Shown here piece by piece: positions 17,412-26,800 of a stretch of 64,000 nucleotides of DNA. A model generated the notes under the pieces. That model was not told where the DNA came from. It did no database searches and saw only the letters and a program-made list of their open reading frames with translations. Origin of the DNA: Streptomyces sp. NBC_00224 (GTDB lineage Bacteria; Actinomycetota; Actinomycetes; Streptomycetales; Streptomycetaceae); assembly GCF_041435195.1 (NCBI RefSeq), contig NZ_CP108106.1, positions 620,001-684,000 on the forward strand, written 5' to 3'. Each line of letters starts with the position of its first letter. The first letter of the stretch is position 1. The position numbers and the translations under genes were made by a program.

Positions 17412-17797
17412 CCCGTCACCGGTGCGGTACGCGGGACACGTGCCGCACGCGGCACGTGTCCGACGGGCCGGGGCGGCGGACGCTGACCGGGTAGGCACCC
17501 GCCACGCGTCGCAGGCCGCGCTGTCCTGTTGTTGCAGACGATGTCGCCGCGCTGCAGCCACTTCCCCACATACGTCGTCGGCGCGGTCTCCGGCGCGGTC
17601 AGACCGACGTGGATGCTTCGTTCCAGGTTCGGCTTGCATCGGTAGGAGAACTGCACGACGTTCGGGGCGATCAGCTTGTTCGCGGTGATGCGCTCCGGTG
17701 CACGGAACGGTTTCCCGGCAGCCGACGCGGGGAGCGCGGCGGCCGTGGTGATCGCGGCGACTATCGCGGCGGTGGCGGTGATCTTGCCTATGCGCAT
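17282..17797 (-). CDS. Small secreted protein, 3' end uncertain
   Basis: Starts at ATG 17797 (M-R-I-G-K-I-T-A-T-A) after GAGGGGG. The signal peptide ends near A-S-A-A-G (residue 30). The mature part has two cysteines (F-S-Y-R-C-K-P-N and D-I-V-C-N-N-R) and looks like a small beta protein. After C-N-N-R-T-A the formal frame runs on as low-complexity Pro/Arg-rich sequence through the terminator hairpin and overlaps the convergent hydrolase gene by 130 bp. A frameshift has therefore probably destroyed the natural stop; the true product would be about 110 residues. The formal length is 171 aa. Function unknown. Confidence 0.5.
   Translation of the reverse strand: MRIGKITATAAIVAAITTAAALPASAAGKPFRAPERITANKLIAPNVVQFSYRCKPNLERSIHVGLTAPETAPTTYVGKWLQRGDIVCNNRTARPATRGGCLPGQRPPPRPVGHVPRAARVPRTAPVTGQWAESNSLTTWGSALRTVVEWSNCPTSLNCWWAPWVASWRWQ
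17434..17461. terminator. Perfect 13-bp inverted repeat between convergent genes
   Basis: GGACACGTGCCGC at 17434-17446 is mirrored at 17449-17461. It lies 23 bp after the hydrolase stop and could terminate transcription from both sides. The 2-base spacer means the real loop would be slightly larger. Confidence 0.55.
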
Positions 17798-17925
17798 GGT
17801 TTCCCCCTCTTGGTCTTGCGGTCTGTCACGGGCCCTGCCAGGGCCCCTGGCGTATGAGAAAACTGGATGAACACAGGTTCCGCGGGCTGTGGTTGGTGTC
17901 GCTGGTCGGCAAGCCAACCAGGCCG

Positions 17926-17965
17926 GGGATTGTTCAGCAGCCCGGTTCGGGTACCGAACAATCCC
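17926..17965. promoter_or_regulatory. Perfect palindrome GGGATTGTTC ... GAACAATCCC
   Basis: The arms at 17926-17935 and 17956-17965 are exact inverted copies around a 20-base centre. It lies about 130 bp upstream of the small secreted protein gene at 17797. It closely matches the element at 4605-4645. Confidence 0.5.
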
Positions 17966-18199
17966 GCTGACCCGGGTGAACACGCACGCATGCGACCGGC
18001 GAGAACCGGGCGCAGCGAGCGACGCCCCCGAAGACCGGAGTATCCAGTTCAAGTCACGGGCAGGGCGCGGCAGTTGTTACGCGACCGGCGGCAACCCGAC
18101 ACCCTCACGTCCCGCGTACAGAGCCAGCGTCGGCATGAGCCCGGCCACGACCGACCCCGGCTCCGGCAGCTCCAAGGGCGGCCGGTCCACGCCGGGCGC

Positions 18200-18427
18200 A
18201 CCATCTATGCGGTGCTGGACACAGATCCCCACGGCGCCAAAGGCAGCAATGGGGGCTTCGACGAGATCAACGTCCTTGCGGACAACAGCTTCCCGAACGC
18301 CGACACCCACAACATCCCGCTGGCTTACGGCGCGGTCGTCGTTCAGCACCCCAAACTGGGGCTGTACCGCAGCAGCGTCAGTGACGCGGTCGCCAGCATG
18401 CGCACCGCGAACACCAACGACAGCTGA
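18200..18427 (+). pseudogene. Coding-like fragment, unknown
   Basis: Reads T-I-Y-A-V-L-D-T-D-P-H-G-A-K-G-S-N-G-G-F, then D-E-I-N-V-L-A-D-N-S and ends V-A-S-M-R-T-A-N-T-N-D-S and TGA. The piece looks like the C-terminal half of a folded protein. The upstream part of the frame changes character, and another frame looks better, so a frameshift near 18205 is likely. No family recognised. Confidence 0.35.
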
Positions 18428-18569
18428 GGACAGGCGAAGAGCAGAGGCGAGCCCCGCGGACGGCGAGTGGTCGATCACCGCCGGGGCGCGGGCTGCGAGC
18501 TCCGTGCTTTCGCATGGAGCGGGCAACGCTCAACAAGATCGGCGCCCGGCAACCGGGCACCCTCCGCCG

Positions 18570-18790
18570 CGTACATCCACAGGCGGCAGACCGACGTGTC
18601 GTCGTTCACGTTGGGCGCGGTCACCGCCTACGAACAAGCCGAGTCCGCAGGCAACGCGGGGACGAGTCCACAGGCCCACATCTGTCTTGGCCGACTCACG
18701 CTGACACTCCCAGACCTGGCTGCAGTTGAGGAGGCGTTGCGCGCCGCCATTGCCTCGGAATACCGGATGACCTGCGCCTGGGTTCGCGGG
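18570..18790 (+). pseudogene. Coding-like fragment, unknown
   Basis: Reads A-Y-I-H-R-R-Q-T-D-V-S-S-F-T-L-G-A-V-T-A and later L-P-D-L-A-A-V-E-E-A-L-R-A-A-I-A-S-E-Y-R. It looks helical and gene-like but lacks a start with a ribosome binding site, and the frame runs into the convergent gene. Unidentified remnant. Confidence 0.3.
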
Positions 18791-18792
18791 AG

Positions 18793-19347
18793 TCATGCCA
18801 TGCCCAGCCAGCCTTCCAGCACGGCCTCGCGCTCACGGGATCGCAGGACCTCACCAGGCTGGGCGTCGTTCCACCAGTTCGTCAGGGCGGCAGGCGAGGA
18901 CTCGCCACGCGTGAAACGGGCGAGCAGCCCCAAAGACAGATCGACTTCTCGCTGGGTGTAGGCGGTCGCGGCGCCGGAGAACACCGGGGACTCGATACGG
19001 TCCCCCTGCGTCGTGGTGATGACGACTGTCATCTCGGCCGGGCTGCCGGGAACCCACGCGTCGAGGGCTGCGGCGGCCACGGACAGTCCGCGGGCCGCCC
19101 ACCGCACGAGCGTGGAGCGGACCGGGGCTTCCGTCACTTGGAGATCCATCACAGCCGACCAGCGCCACGCCTGCGGAGCGGGGCCGGTGATCCGCACGCC
19201 TACTGGGGAGAGCAGCACACCCGGTTCCCCCGTTGCGGGAGGCGTGCCCAGGTAGACCCTTTCCCCGCTGACCCAGAAGAGGCCCACCGTGCTACCCGTT
19301 CGGTCGGCTGCATGGGTAGGCGGTGACGGTTCCACATTCAACTCCAT
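18793..19347 (-). CDS. Hypothetical protein, 184 aa
   Basis: The frame is intact and gene-like, with no signal peptide. Beta-rich N-terminal half (T-V-G-L-F-W-V-S-G-E-R-V-Y-L-G-T, G-V-L-L-S-P-V-G-V-R-I-T-G) and a helical C-terminus with N-W-W-N-D-A and L-R-S-R-E-R-E-A-V-L-E-G-W. I do not recognise the family. The start could be ATG 19347 or GTG 19335; the latter has GGAG six bases upstream. Neighbours are remnants, so context gives no function. Confidence 0.6.
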   Translation of the reverse strand: MELNVEPSPPTHAADRTGSTVGLFWVSGERVYLGTPPATGEPGVLLSPVGVRITGPAPQAWRWSAVMDLQVTEAPVRSTLVRWAARGLSVAAAALDAWVPGSPAEMTVVITTTQGDRIESPVFSGAATAYTQREVDLSLGLLARFTRGESSPAALTNWWNDAQPGEVLRSREREAVLEGWLGMA

Positions 19348-20057
19348 CTCTTGGGCGCTGCGCGGCGATCATGCCGAAGCAACCGACCCTGGACGCACCG
19401 CGACTGGGACCCATCATAATCGCGCCACCAGGGGTTTTGCCGGGCGTAGCGCCCGACGCGGGGCTCGGTGCGGGCGGTTGGAAGGCTTGACTACCCGGCG
19501 ATCCGGGCCGGGAAGAGCCCGGCCGGCACCGGCTCATCGTACCGATACGACCTCGCCTTCCCGAAGACCGACAGCGTCCCGGCGAACGAGACCTTCCCGG
19601 TCACACCGGGCAACTGGCCACCCTCCCCTACGCGTTGCACACCGACGCCTCGCGTACGGGAGCGCCCGTCCAGTATCGCCACCTCGCGCACCCGCCCGAC
19701 CAGCCGTGCAGTGCCTGCCACTCCATCCCCCCGGCCTCTTGGACGATGGTGCGCCTCAAGGACGCCACCGGCGTACGACAGCGTCCAGGCTTCGGACCGG
19801 TCACGCTCGCGGCCTCGCGACCGCTTCGCGGAGCACCGTCTGCCCGGCAGGTGATGTTTCGGCCGCGATGGCGCACCTTCAGCCGCCGACCGGCCGGGTT
19901 CGCGCAGGCACTCTGGCGTCATGCCTGTCCACGGCTCTACCGTGGCACCGGGACACACCCGCACCACAGTTCGCATCGTTTGTCATGGACGCGCCATGCC
20001 CTGCCCTGTCATTCACCACACACCGTGACCTTGATGACTCCAGGCAAGAGGTGAGCC
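19348..20057. other. Region of coding-like fragments, no intact gene
   Basis: A plus-strand stretch near 19500-19620 reads A-G-T-G-S-S-Y-R-Y-D-L-A-F-P-K-T and V-P-A-N-E-T-F-P-V-T-P-G-N-W, then shifts frame. No start, domain or terminator could be supported. The last bases (GAGGTGAGCC) are the ribosome binding region of the metalloprotease gene. Confidence 0.35.
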
Positions 20058-22094
20058 ATGTTCGTGCACCACAGACGCCTGCACCGACCACGTCGACTGC
20101 GTCGGCTCAGTGTCGTCATCCTGCTCCTCGGCGTCGTCGCAGCCGTCGCGGCCGGGCCCGCCCGGGCGACGCCGGATGCCGCGCCTTGGGGCCCGCCCCT
20201 GGTCAAGCCGGTCGACCCTCAGCACTGGCGCAACCCCGACGACATGACCTGGGCCGAATACCGCTCCGTCCCGGGCACGGACTGGGCGAACCCCAACCGC
20301 CAGCCCACCCAGCGCAAGTTCAAAGGCGCTCTCGTACTACTGGACTACGCCGACGAAGACTTCTCGGTCACCAAGCCCGCCGGAGCCGCCAAGTTCGGCA
20401 ATCCGCTGCCCAGCGCGTCCGGCATCCCCCGCGCCCAGCTCCCCAAGTTCTACGAGGACTTCCTCAACAAGCCCGGCACGCTCAACCACGGCCACACCAT
20501 CAACGAGTACTGGATGGAGGATTCCGGCGGCCGCATCGGCGTCGGCCTGACCGCCTTCGGCGCCTACCGCATGCCGGGCAAGTCCTACCAGTACGGCATC
20601 GAGCCCGGCATGAACCCCGGCGCCTGCCCCGTGGGCGACACCTGCGGCAAAGACATCCGCGCCGACGGCAAACGGGCCTGGGTCGCCGACGTGGGAGCCG
20701 GTAAGGCCGGCGAGTTCGACTTCGTCTTCTACCTCACCGCCGGAGTGGACGAGTCCTCCGCCTGGCAGGAGTTCGGGCCGATGAAGTTCGCCTCCGCCCA
20801 GGACGTGCCGGCCGCCTGGGGACCCCCGTCACCCATCGCCTCCGGACAAAACTCGGCACGGACCCGCTATGTGCCGTGGACGTCCTGGCAGGCGGCCGCC
20901 CGTATCTGGCCCAACGCCGCAAACGGCTCCTCCACCCAGGCCGAGAGCTCCGGCATGGCCACCTTCGCCCATGAACTCAGCCACATCCTGGGCATCGGCG
21001 ACAACTACAACAACCCCTACGGGACACCGCTCAGCCGCTCCTACACCGGCATCTGGGGCATGCTCTCGCGCGGCTCGTTCAACGGCCCCGGCGGGCCGCA
21101 CACCCGCTGGCAGATACCCGCCACCGCGGGCGGCTCCATGGGCGCCCAGCACGTCCTGCGCGACAAGCTCAAACTCGGCATGGTCGACGAGAAGAACATC
21201 CTGCGCCTGGACCGCGACGCCCTCAAGGACTCCGGCCCCGTCGTCGCCCGCGTCACCGCCCGCTCCGCCCCGCCCGGAGAGAAAGGGCTCACCGGCGTCA
21301 ACATCACCATGGCCCGCGACCTGTCGCCGACCTGCGACCGGGCCACCGACCCGCTGTGCGACGGCGGCGGCTACGACAACTACACCGTCGAGGTCGTCGA
21401 CCGCATGGGCATGGACTCCTTCACACCGGACAGCGGCGTCCTCCTGAGCAAGACCAAGAACGCCGACCGCGCGCCGTTCGCCTGGGTGGTCGACGCCCAC
21501 CCCGAAGACATCGGCCTGGTGGACTTCACCCGCCCCGACGGCACTCCGCAGAAGATCACGATGGGCGACTACCGGCAGCTCAGCGACGCGCTCTTCCACG
21601 CGGGGGCGGACTCCGGCAGCTCGTACGAGTACGTCGACGAGGCCAACCGGCTGCACTTCTACGTCCTCAACGTGCGACACGACGCCACCGGCGTGCTCTC
21701 CTACGACATCGGCATCAAGTCCCTGGACGGTGTCGGCCCGCAGACCCGCGCGGTCGCCCTCGGCAAGGGCTCCGTCACGAGCACGCCCGCCACGGGCCGG
21801 GCCGTATGCACCTTCAGCCTCGCCAACACCGGGCAGCCCGACCCGCACAACCAGCCGCACCTGTCCTCCGACATCTACCGCCTGACCGCCACCACCTCGC
21901 AACGCGGCTGGTCGGCCTGGCTCCCCAACCGCCTCACCGCCGTGGCTGCCGGCACCTCCGTCCCCGTCGACGTCGCCGTCACCGCGAAGCCGGGCGCCGA
22001 GCGCACGGGCGCCGTCATCCTCACCGCCCGCTCGGAGAGCGACCCGGCCAAGACAGCCCAGGCCACCTGCTCGCTGCCGAAACCGGGCAGGTGA
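20058..22094 (+). CDS. Secreted M6-type zinc metalloprotease (immune inhibitor A-like)
   Basis: A 678-aa exported protein. Signal: Arg-rich start, then L-S-V-V-I-L-L-L-G-V-V-A-A-V-A-A-G ending near A-R-A-T (residue 37). The N-terminal catalytic domain has features of the M6 family. The zinc motif A-H-E-L-S-H (about residue 305) is followed by I-L-G-I-G-D-N-Y-N-N and then G-I-W-G-M-L-S-R-G, the Met-turn region. A beta-rich domain (about 390-560) and a C-terminal CARDB-like/NEW3-like stretch (about 570-670) complete it. Family members such as InhA degrade host antimicrobial peptides and matrix proteins; here the role is probably extracellular protein breakdown. A strong hairpin follows the stop. 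Confidence 0.87.
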   Translation: MFVHHRRLHRPRRLRRLSVVILLLGVVAAVAAGPARATPDAAPWGPPLVKPVDPQHWRNPDDMTWAEYRSVPGTDWANPNRQPTQRKFKGALVLLDYADEDFSVTKPAGAAKFGNPLPSASGIPRAQLPKFYEDFLNKPGTLNHGHTINEYWMEDSGGRIGVGLTAFGAYRMPGKSYQYGIEPGMNPGACPVGDTCGKDIRADGKRAWVADVGAGKAGEFDFVFYLTAGVDESSAWQEFGPMKFASAQDVPAAWGPPSPIASGQNSARTRYVPWTSWQAAARIWPNAANGSSTQAESSGMATFAHELSHILGIGDNYNNPYGTPLSRSYTGIWGMLSRGSFNGPGGPHTRWQIPATAGGSMGAQHVLRDKLKLGMVDEKNILRLDRDALKDSGPVVARVTARSAPPGEKGLTGVNITMARDLSPTCDRATDPLCDGGGYDNYTVEVVDRMGMDSFTPDSGVLLSKTKNADRAPFAWVVDAHPEDIGLVDFTRPDGTPQKITMGDYRQLSDALFHAGADSGSSYEYVDEANRLHFYVLNVRHDATGVLSYDIGIKSLDGVGPQTRAVALGKGSVTSTPATGRAVCTFSLANTGQPDPHNQPHLSSDIYRLTATTSQRGWSAWLPNRLTAVAAGTSVPVDVAVTAKPGAERTGAVILTARSESDPAKTAQATCSLPKPGR

Positions 22095-22113
22095 CCTCTC
22101 CCGCACAGGGCAC

Positions 22114-22147
22114 GGGGCGACCGGGCCGCATCCGGCCCGGCTGCCCC
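22114..22147 (+). terminator. Hairpin terminator after the metalloprotease gene
   Basis: GGGGC at 22114-22118 and CCGGGCCG at 22121-22128 pair with CGGCCCGG at 22133-22140 and GCCCC at 22143-22147, separated by a small internal mismatch; loop CATC. Confidence 0.6.
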
Positions 22148-22436
22148 ACGCCCTGCCAACAGCGGCGGCCCCGAAGGAAGTCAGCCACTGACCGCCCACC
22201 AGGACCGACTCCCCGGCGTTCGAGGTCGAGTGCCCTGCGAACTGTCGGACGAGATATACGCGTTGCCGAACGCCCCATCGCTGTGGGGGCGGTGCCTGCG
22301 CGATCGGGCGTGAAGGGAGGGTGCCGCCGGTGATCCGGGGGGGAATGATCTAGGCTGCAGGGGATTTGATGATCACCAGGCCGGTCAATCGGGGTCTTCT
22401 TCACGGCGTCGAGTGCCCGACCGCGGAAGGAGCCCC

Positions 22437-23642
22437 ATGCCTCCCGTTCGCCCGACTCGCCGCGTTCTCATAGCCGGTGGCCTTGCCGCCGTCGCTTCGT
22501 CCGCCGCCGTGCACCCTGCCTTCGCCGCCCCTGCGCCCGCGCGGTCCGCGGCGCCGACGGCCGGTCCCGTCACGGTGCGGCTTGCCGGACCGACCGGACC
22601 CGCCCCGGTGGGTGCGGTCGAGCTGCACCTGATCGACCGCTCCAGGACCGACCCGTGGGCGGATCCGAAGCAGCCGCGCGAGCTGATGGTGACGGTGACC
22701 TATCCCGCGGACAACACCCGGGCCCGCACGCTGCCGTGGCTGCCGCCGGGCGCCGAGCGTGCGCTGAAGGCCCGTTACGGAGGTGCCCTGGACGCCGTCG
22801 TACTCCCGGCGACGCACAGTGCGGATCGCGCGCCGACCCGCGGCAGTCGGCACCCCGTGCTCCTGTACTCGCCGGGCTACGCCTCGGACCGCACCTTCAA
22901 CACCCTCGTCGTCGAGGACCTGGTGTCCTGGGGGTACGTCGTGGTCACCGTCGACCACCCCTATGACTCCGGCGAGGTGGAGTTCCCCGACGGCCGTGTC
23001 GTGCTCACACGCCCCGAGGAGGACGAGGACACCATCACGAAGGCGGTCGCGGTGCGCGCCGCCGACCTGCGCTTCGTACTGGACCGACTGGCGTACCTCG
23101 ACCGGGGTGGAAATCCCGACGCCCAGCGGCGCCCGCTGCCGCGCGGACTGTCCGGGACCTTGGACCTGTCCCGGGTCGGAGTGTTCGGCCACTCCCGGGG
23201 CGGCGCCGCGGCGGCGGCCGCCATGGACGGGGATCCCCGGGTGCGAGCGGGCGTCAACCTCGACGGCGCCGTTCGCGGGCCGGTGGTGGAGCGGGGGCTC
23301 GACCGGCCGTTCCTGTTGGTGGACACCGCGGTGCACGACGGCCTCCGCCAGGATCCGACCTGGTCCGCCCTCTGGGAGAACCTGCGCGGCTGGCATCGGT
23401 GTCTGCGTCTGGCCGACGCGGACCACCTCTCCTTCACCGACCTGGTGTCCATCGGGCCGCAGTTGGGGGTGCCACTACCCCTGCCGCTGGGCACGATCCC
23501 GGCCGAGCGGGCGGTGGCAGCGGTACGCGCGACCGTGCGGACCTTCTTCGACGCGCACCTGCGCAGACGTCCCGACACCGGGCACCTGCTCATGGGGGCT
23601 TCGGCGCGCTATCCGGAGATCCAGTACATCGCCGGCCGCTAG
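22437..23642 (+). CDS. Exported alpha/beta hydrolase (PAF-acetylhydrolase/PETase-like fold)
   Basis: A 401-aa enzyme with a twin-arginine-like signal (T-R-R-V-L-I-A-G-G-L-A-A-V-A) ending near A-F-A-A-P. The core shows H-P-V-L-L-Y-S-P-G-Y-A-S-D (oxyanion loop), V-T-V-D-H-P-Y-D-S-G-E-V, and the nucleophile elbow V-F-G-H-S-R-G-G (about residue 262). The D-A-D-H-L-S-F-T-D motif near residue 335 supplies the catalytic His. This layout is seen in Streptomyces lipase/PAF-AH-type secreted esterases. The exact substrate is unknown. The ATG at 22437 was chosen for GAAGGAGC just upstream; an upstream in-frame ATG would lack one. Confidence 0.85.
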   Translation: MPPVRPTRRVLIAGGLAAVASSAAVHPAFAAPAPARSAAPTAGPVTVRLAGPTGPAPVGAVELHLIDRSRTDPWADPKQPRELMVTVTYPADNTRARTLPWLPPGAERALKARYGGALDAVVLPATHSADRAPTRGSRHPVLLYSPGYASDRTFNTLVVEDLVSWGYVVVTVDHPYDSGEVEFPDGRVVLTRPEEDEDTITKAVAVRAADLRFVLDRLAYLDRGGNPDAQRRPLPRGLSGTLDLSRVGVFGHSRGGAAAAAAMDGDPRVRAGVNLDGAVRGPVVERGLDRPFLLVDTAVHDGLRQDPTWSALWENLRGWHRCLRLADADHLSFTDLVSIGPQLGVPLPLPLGTIPAERAVAAVRATVRTFFDAHLRRRPDTGHLLMGASARYPEIQYIAGR

Positions 23643-23897
23643 CCGGGCGATATGCCCCGGCTGGGGCGTCGGACGGACGCACGATCGCCTGACCAGGGAA
23701 GCCCCGAGCGCTACCGGCCACCCGCAGATCGCGGCCACAGACAGCGGATGCGGTCGTGACTTCGCGTTCGACGGAGTTTTCCGTTTCATGGGCAGCACTT
23801 GACCTGACAGCCGATGCCCGGACCTACAGACTGCCTCCACGGCCGGTCCGCCACGAACCGTCGTGGCGTACGGCTCATCTGGAGCGGGGTACTGCCG

Positions 23898-26800
23898 ATG
23901 GGCGGCGGAACGGAATCGACGGGAGAGGGCGCGATCATCTCGCTGCCCAAGGGCGGCGGCGCGATCAGCGGTCTGGGCGAGAAGTTCGCCCCCGATCTGT
24001 TCACCGGTACGGGCAACTTCACGGTCCCGATCGGACTTCCGCCCGGCCGGGCGGGCCATGCCCCCCAGCTGTCGCTCGGGTACAGCACCGGCAACGGCAA
24101 CGGCTCCTTCGGGTCGGGCTGGCAGCTGAGCCTGCCGGGCGTGGCCCGCAAGACGTCCCGGGGCATTCCGCGGTACGTGGACACCGACGCGCCCGGCGCA
24201 CTGGGGCGGGCCGATGTGTTCGTTCTGTCGGGGACCGAGGACCTGGTGCCGGTCGCGGGTGCCCATCCGGGGCGGGTGCGCTACCGGCCGCGCACGGAGG
24301 GCCAGTTCGCCCGGATCGAGCATGTGCGGGACGCCACGGGTGACTACTGGGAGGTCCGTGGCACGGACGGCCTGCTCACCCGGTACGGCACCGCGCGCCC
24401 GGACGGCGCGGACGCCGACTGGCGCGACCCGGCGGCCGTCGCCGATCCGGACGATCCCGGCCGGCTGTTCGGCTGGCGGGTCACCGAGTCCCGGGACGTC
24501 CTCGGCAATCTGATCCGCTACGAGTATCTGAGCGACCGGGGCCGTGAGCCCGGGCACTCCTGGGACCAGCCGCTGCTCGCCCGCATTCGGTACGCGGACT
24601 ACGGCGAGCGCGCCGCGCCCTCCTTCCTGGTCGAGGTCGAGTTCGCGTACGAGCAGCGCCCCGACCCGTTCTCCGGCTACCGCTCCGGCTTCGAGTTACG
24701 GACGTCCCTGCGCTGCCGCGCCGTCCGGGTCACCACCCACGCCGCCGATGGCGTCGCCCGGATCGCACGCGAGTACCGCTTCGGCTACCACCAGGCCGCG
24801 TTCAGCGGGGTGTCGCTGCTGAGCCGGATCGACGTGACCGGGCTCGACGACCAGGGCCTGGCGCCCGGACAGGAGCCGGTGCGGGAGGACATGCCGCCGC
24901 TCACCTTCGGATACACGGACTTCGACCCGGCCGGGCGCCGCTTCGAGGCGGTGACCGGAGCCGGCCTTCCAACGGCGTCGCTCGCCGACCCGACCCTCGC
25001 CCTGGTCGACCTGAGCGGCAGCGGGCTGCCCGATGTGGTCGAGCTGGGGGCGGCGCAGCGGGTCTGGCGCAACGCGGGTGGCGGCCGTTTCGAGGCTCCC
25101 CGGAGGCTGGCCGAGGCACCGCCGTACTCGCTCGCCGACCCCGGGGTGCGGTTCATGGACGCCGAGGGCGACGGGCGTCCCGATCTGGTCGTGTCCTCGG
25201 CGGTCACGGGCGGCGGGGCCCCGGGCGGGGCGGCGGGCTACTTCCCGATGACCTTCGCGGGCGGCTGGAGCCGCCGTTCGTTCGTCCGCTACCGGCTTTC
25301 GCCCTCCTTCGGGCTCGCCGACGCGAATGTACGCCTGGTCGACCTGGACGGGGACGGCCTGACCGATGTGCTGCGCTCCGGCACCCGCCTGGAGTGCTGG
25401 TTCAACGACGCCGACCCGCGAAAGGCCTGGCAGCGCACGGCGACCGGCACTGCCCCGGGACCACCGGTCGACTTCACCGACCCCCGGGTGCGCCTGGCCG
25501 ACATGACCGGCGACGGGCTCGCCGACATCGTGGTCCTGAGCAGCGGCAATATCGCGTATCTGCCGAATCTCGGGCACGGGCGGTGGGGTGCGCGGGTCGC
25601 GATGCGCGGCTCGCCCCGGCTGCCTGCCGGCTACGATCCGCGCCGGGTGCTGCTCGGTGACGTCGACGGGGACGGCGCGGCCGACCTGATCTTCGTCGAC
25701 CACGGCCGCGTTCAGCTGTGGGGAAACAGGTCCGGCAATGAGTGGACGGACGAGCCGATCACGATCCGGGGCACCCCCGACGTCGTCGACACGGACGCCG
25801 TGCAGCTGTCCGACCTGTACGGCACCGGCATGGCTGGGCTCCTGTTCAGCCGCGCCGCCACCGGCTCGGGCCGCCCGTACCTGCGCTTCCTCGACTTCAC
25901 CGGCGGGATCAAGCCGCAGCTCCTGGGGCTGATGGACAACCACCTTGGAGCCACCACACGCGTCACGTACGCGCCCTCCACCCGGGAGTACCTGCGCGAC
26001 CGCCGCGATCCGGCGACCCGGTGGCGCACTCCCCTGCCCTTCCCCGTGCAGGTGGTCACGCGGGTCGAGGTGACGGACGCGCTCTCGGGCGGGGTGCGGA
26101 CCACCAACTACCGCTACCACCACGGCTATTGGGACGGCACGGAGAGGGAGTTCCGGGGCTTCGCGATGGTCGAGCATCTCGACACCGAGACGTTCGGGGA
26201 AGGGACCGCCGCGACCACCGCAACCTCAGACGCGGAGCTGCACTCGCCACCCACCCTGACCAAGAGCTGGTTCCACACCGGCCCGGTGGCTGCCGCCGAA
26301 GCGGGTGACTGGAGCGAACTCGACCTGCGGCACGAGTACTTCGGCGCCGCCATCCCCATGCTGGTGCGCCCACCGGGCCAGTCGGCGTTCCTGGCAGGGC
26401 TCCCTCGCGCCGCCCGCCGCGCCGCCCTGCGGACCCTGCGCGGACATCTGCTGCGCACGGAGTTGTACGCCCTGGACGCCACCGTCCACGAACGGCGCCC
26501 CTACACCATCACCGAGTCGCTGCCGGGAGTGCGCGAGGAGTCGCCGCCCGCCCCGGACGACACCCGTGAACGGATCTTCTTCCCGCTCACCCTCGGCACC
26601 CGGGTCACGGAGTACGAACGCGGCAACGACCCGCTCACCCACTTCACCTTCCCCGCCGGGTACGACGCATATGGCTTCACGACCGGGCAGTTGGCCGTCG
26701 CGGTCCCCCGTGGCCGCGATCCGCTGCTCGCCGTCGCCACCGCGCCGGGGCCGTACTTGGCGACGTACACGAGCGTCGAGTACGCCCGACGCGACGACGC

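Noticed and set aside
18045..18060. GTTCAAGTC resembling a tRNA T-loop
   Set aside because: No matching acceptor stem, D-arm or anticodon arm could be folded around it.
24696..26177. A 493-codon minus-strand frame inside the TcB-TcC gene
   Set aside because: Also a shadow frame; composition is low complexity and there is no ribosome binding site.
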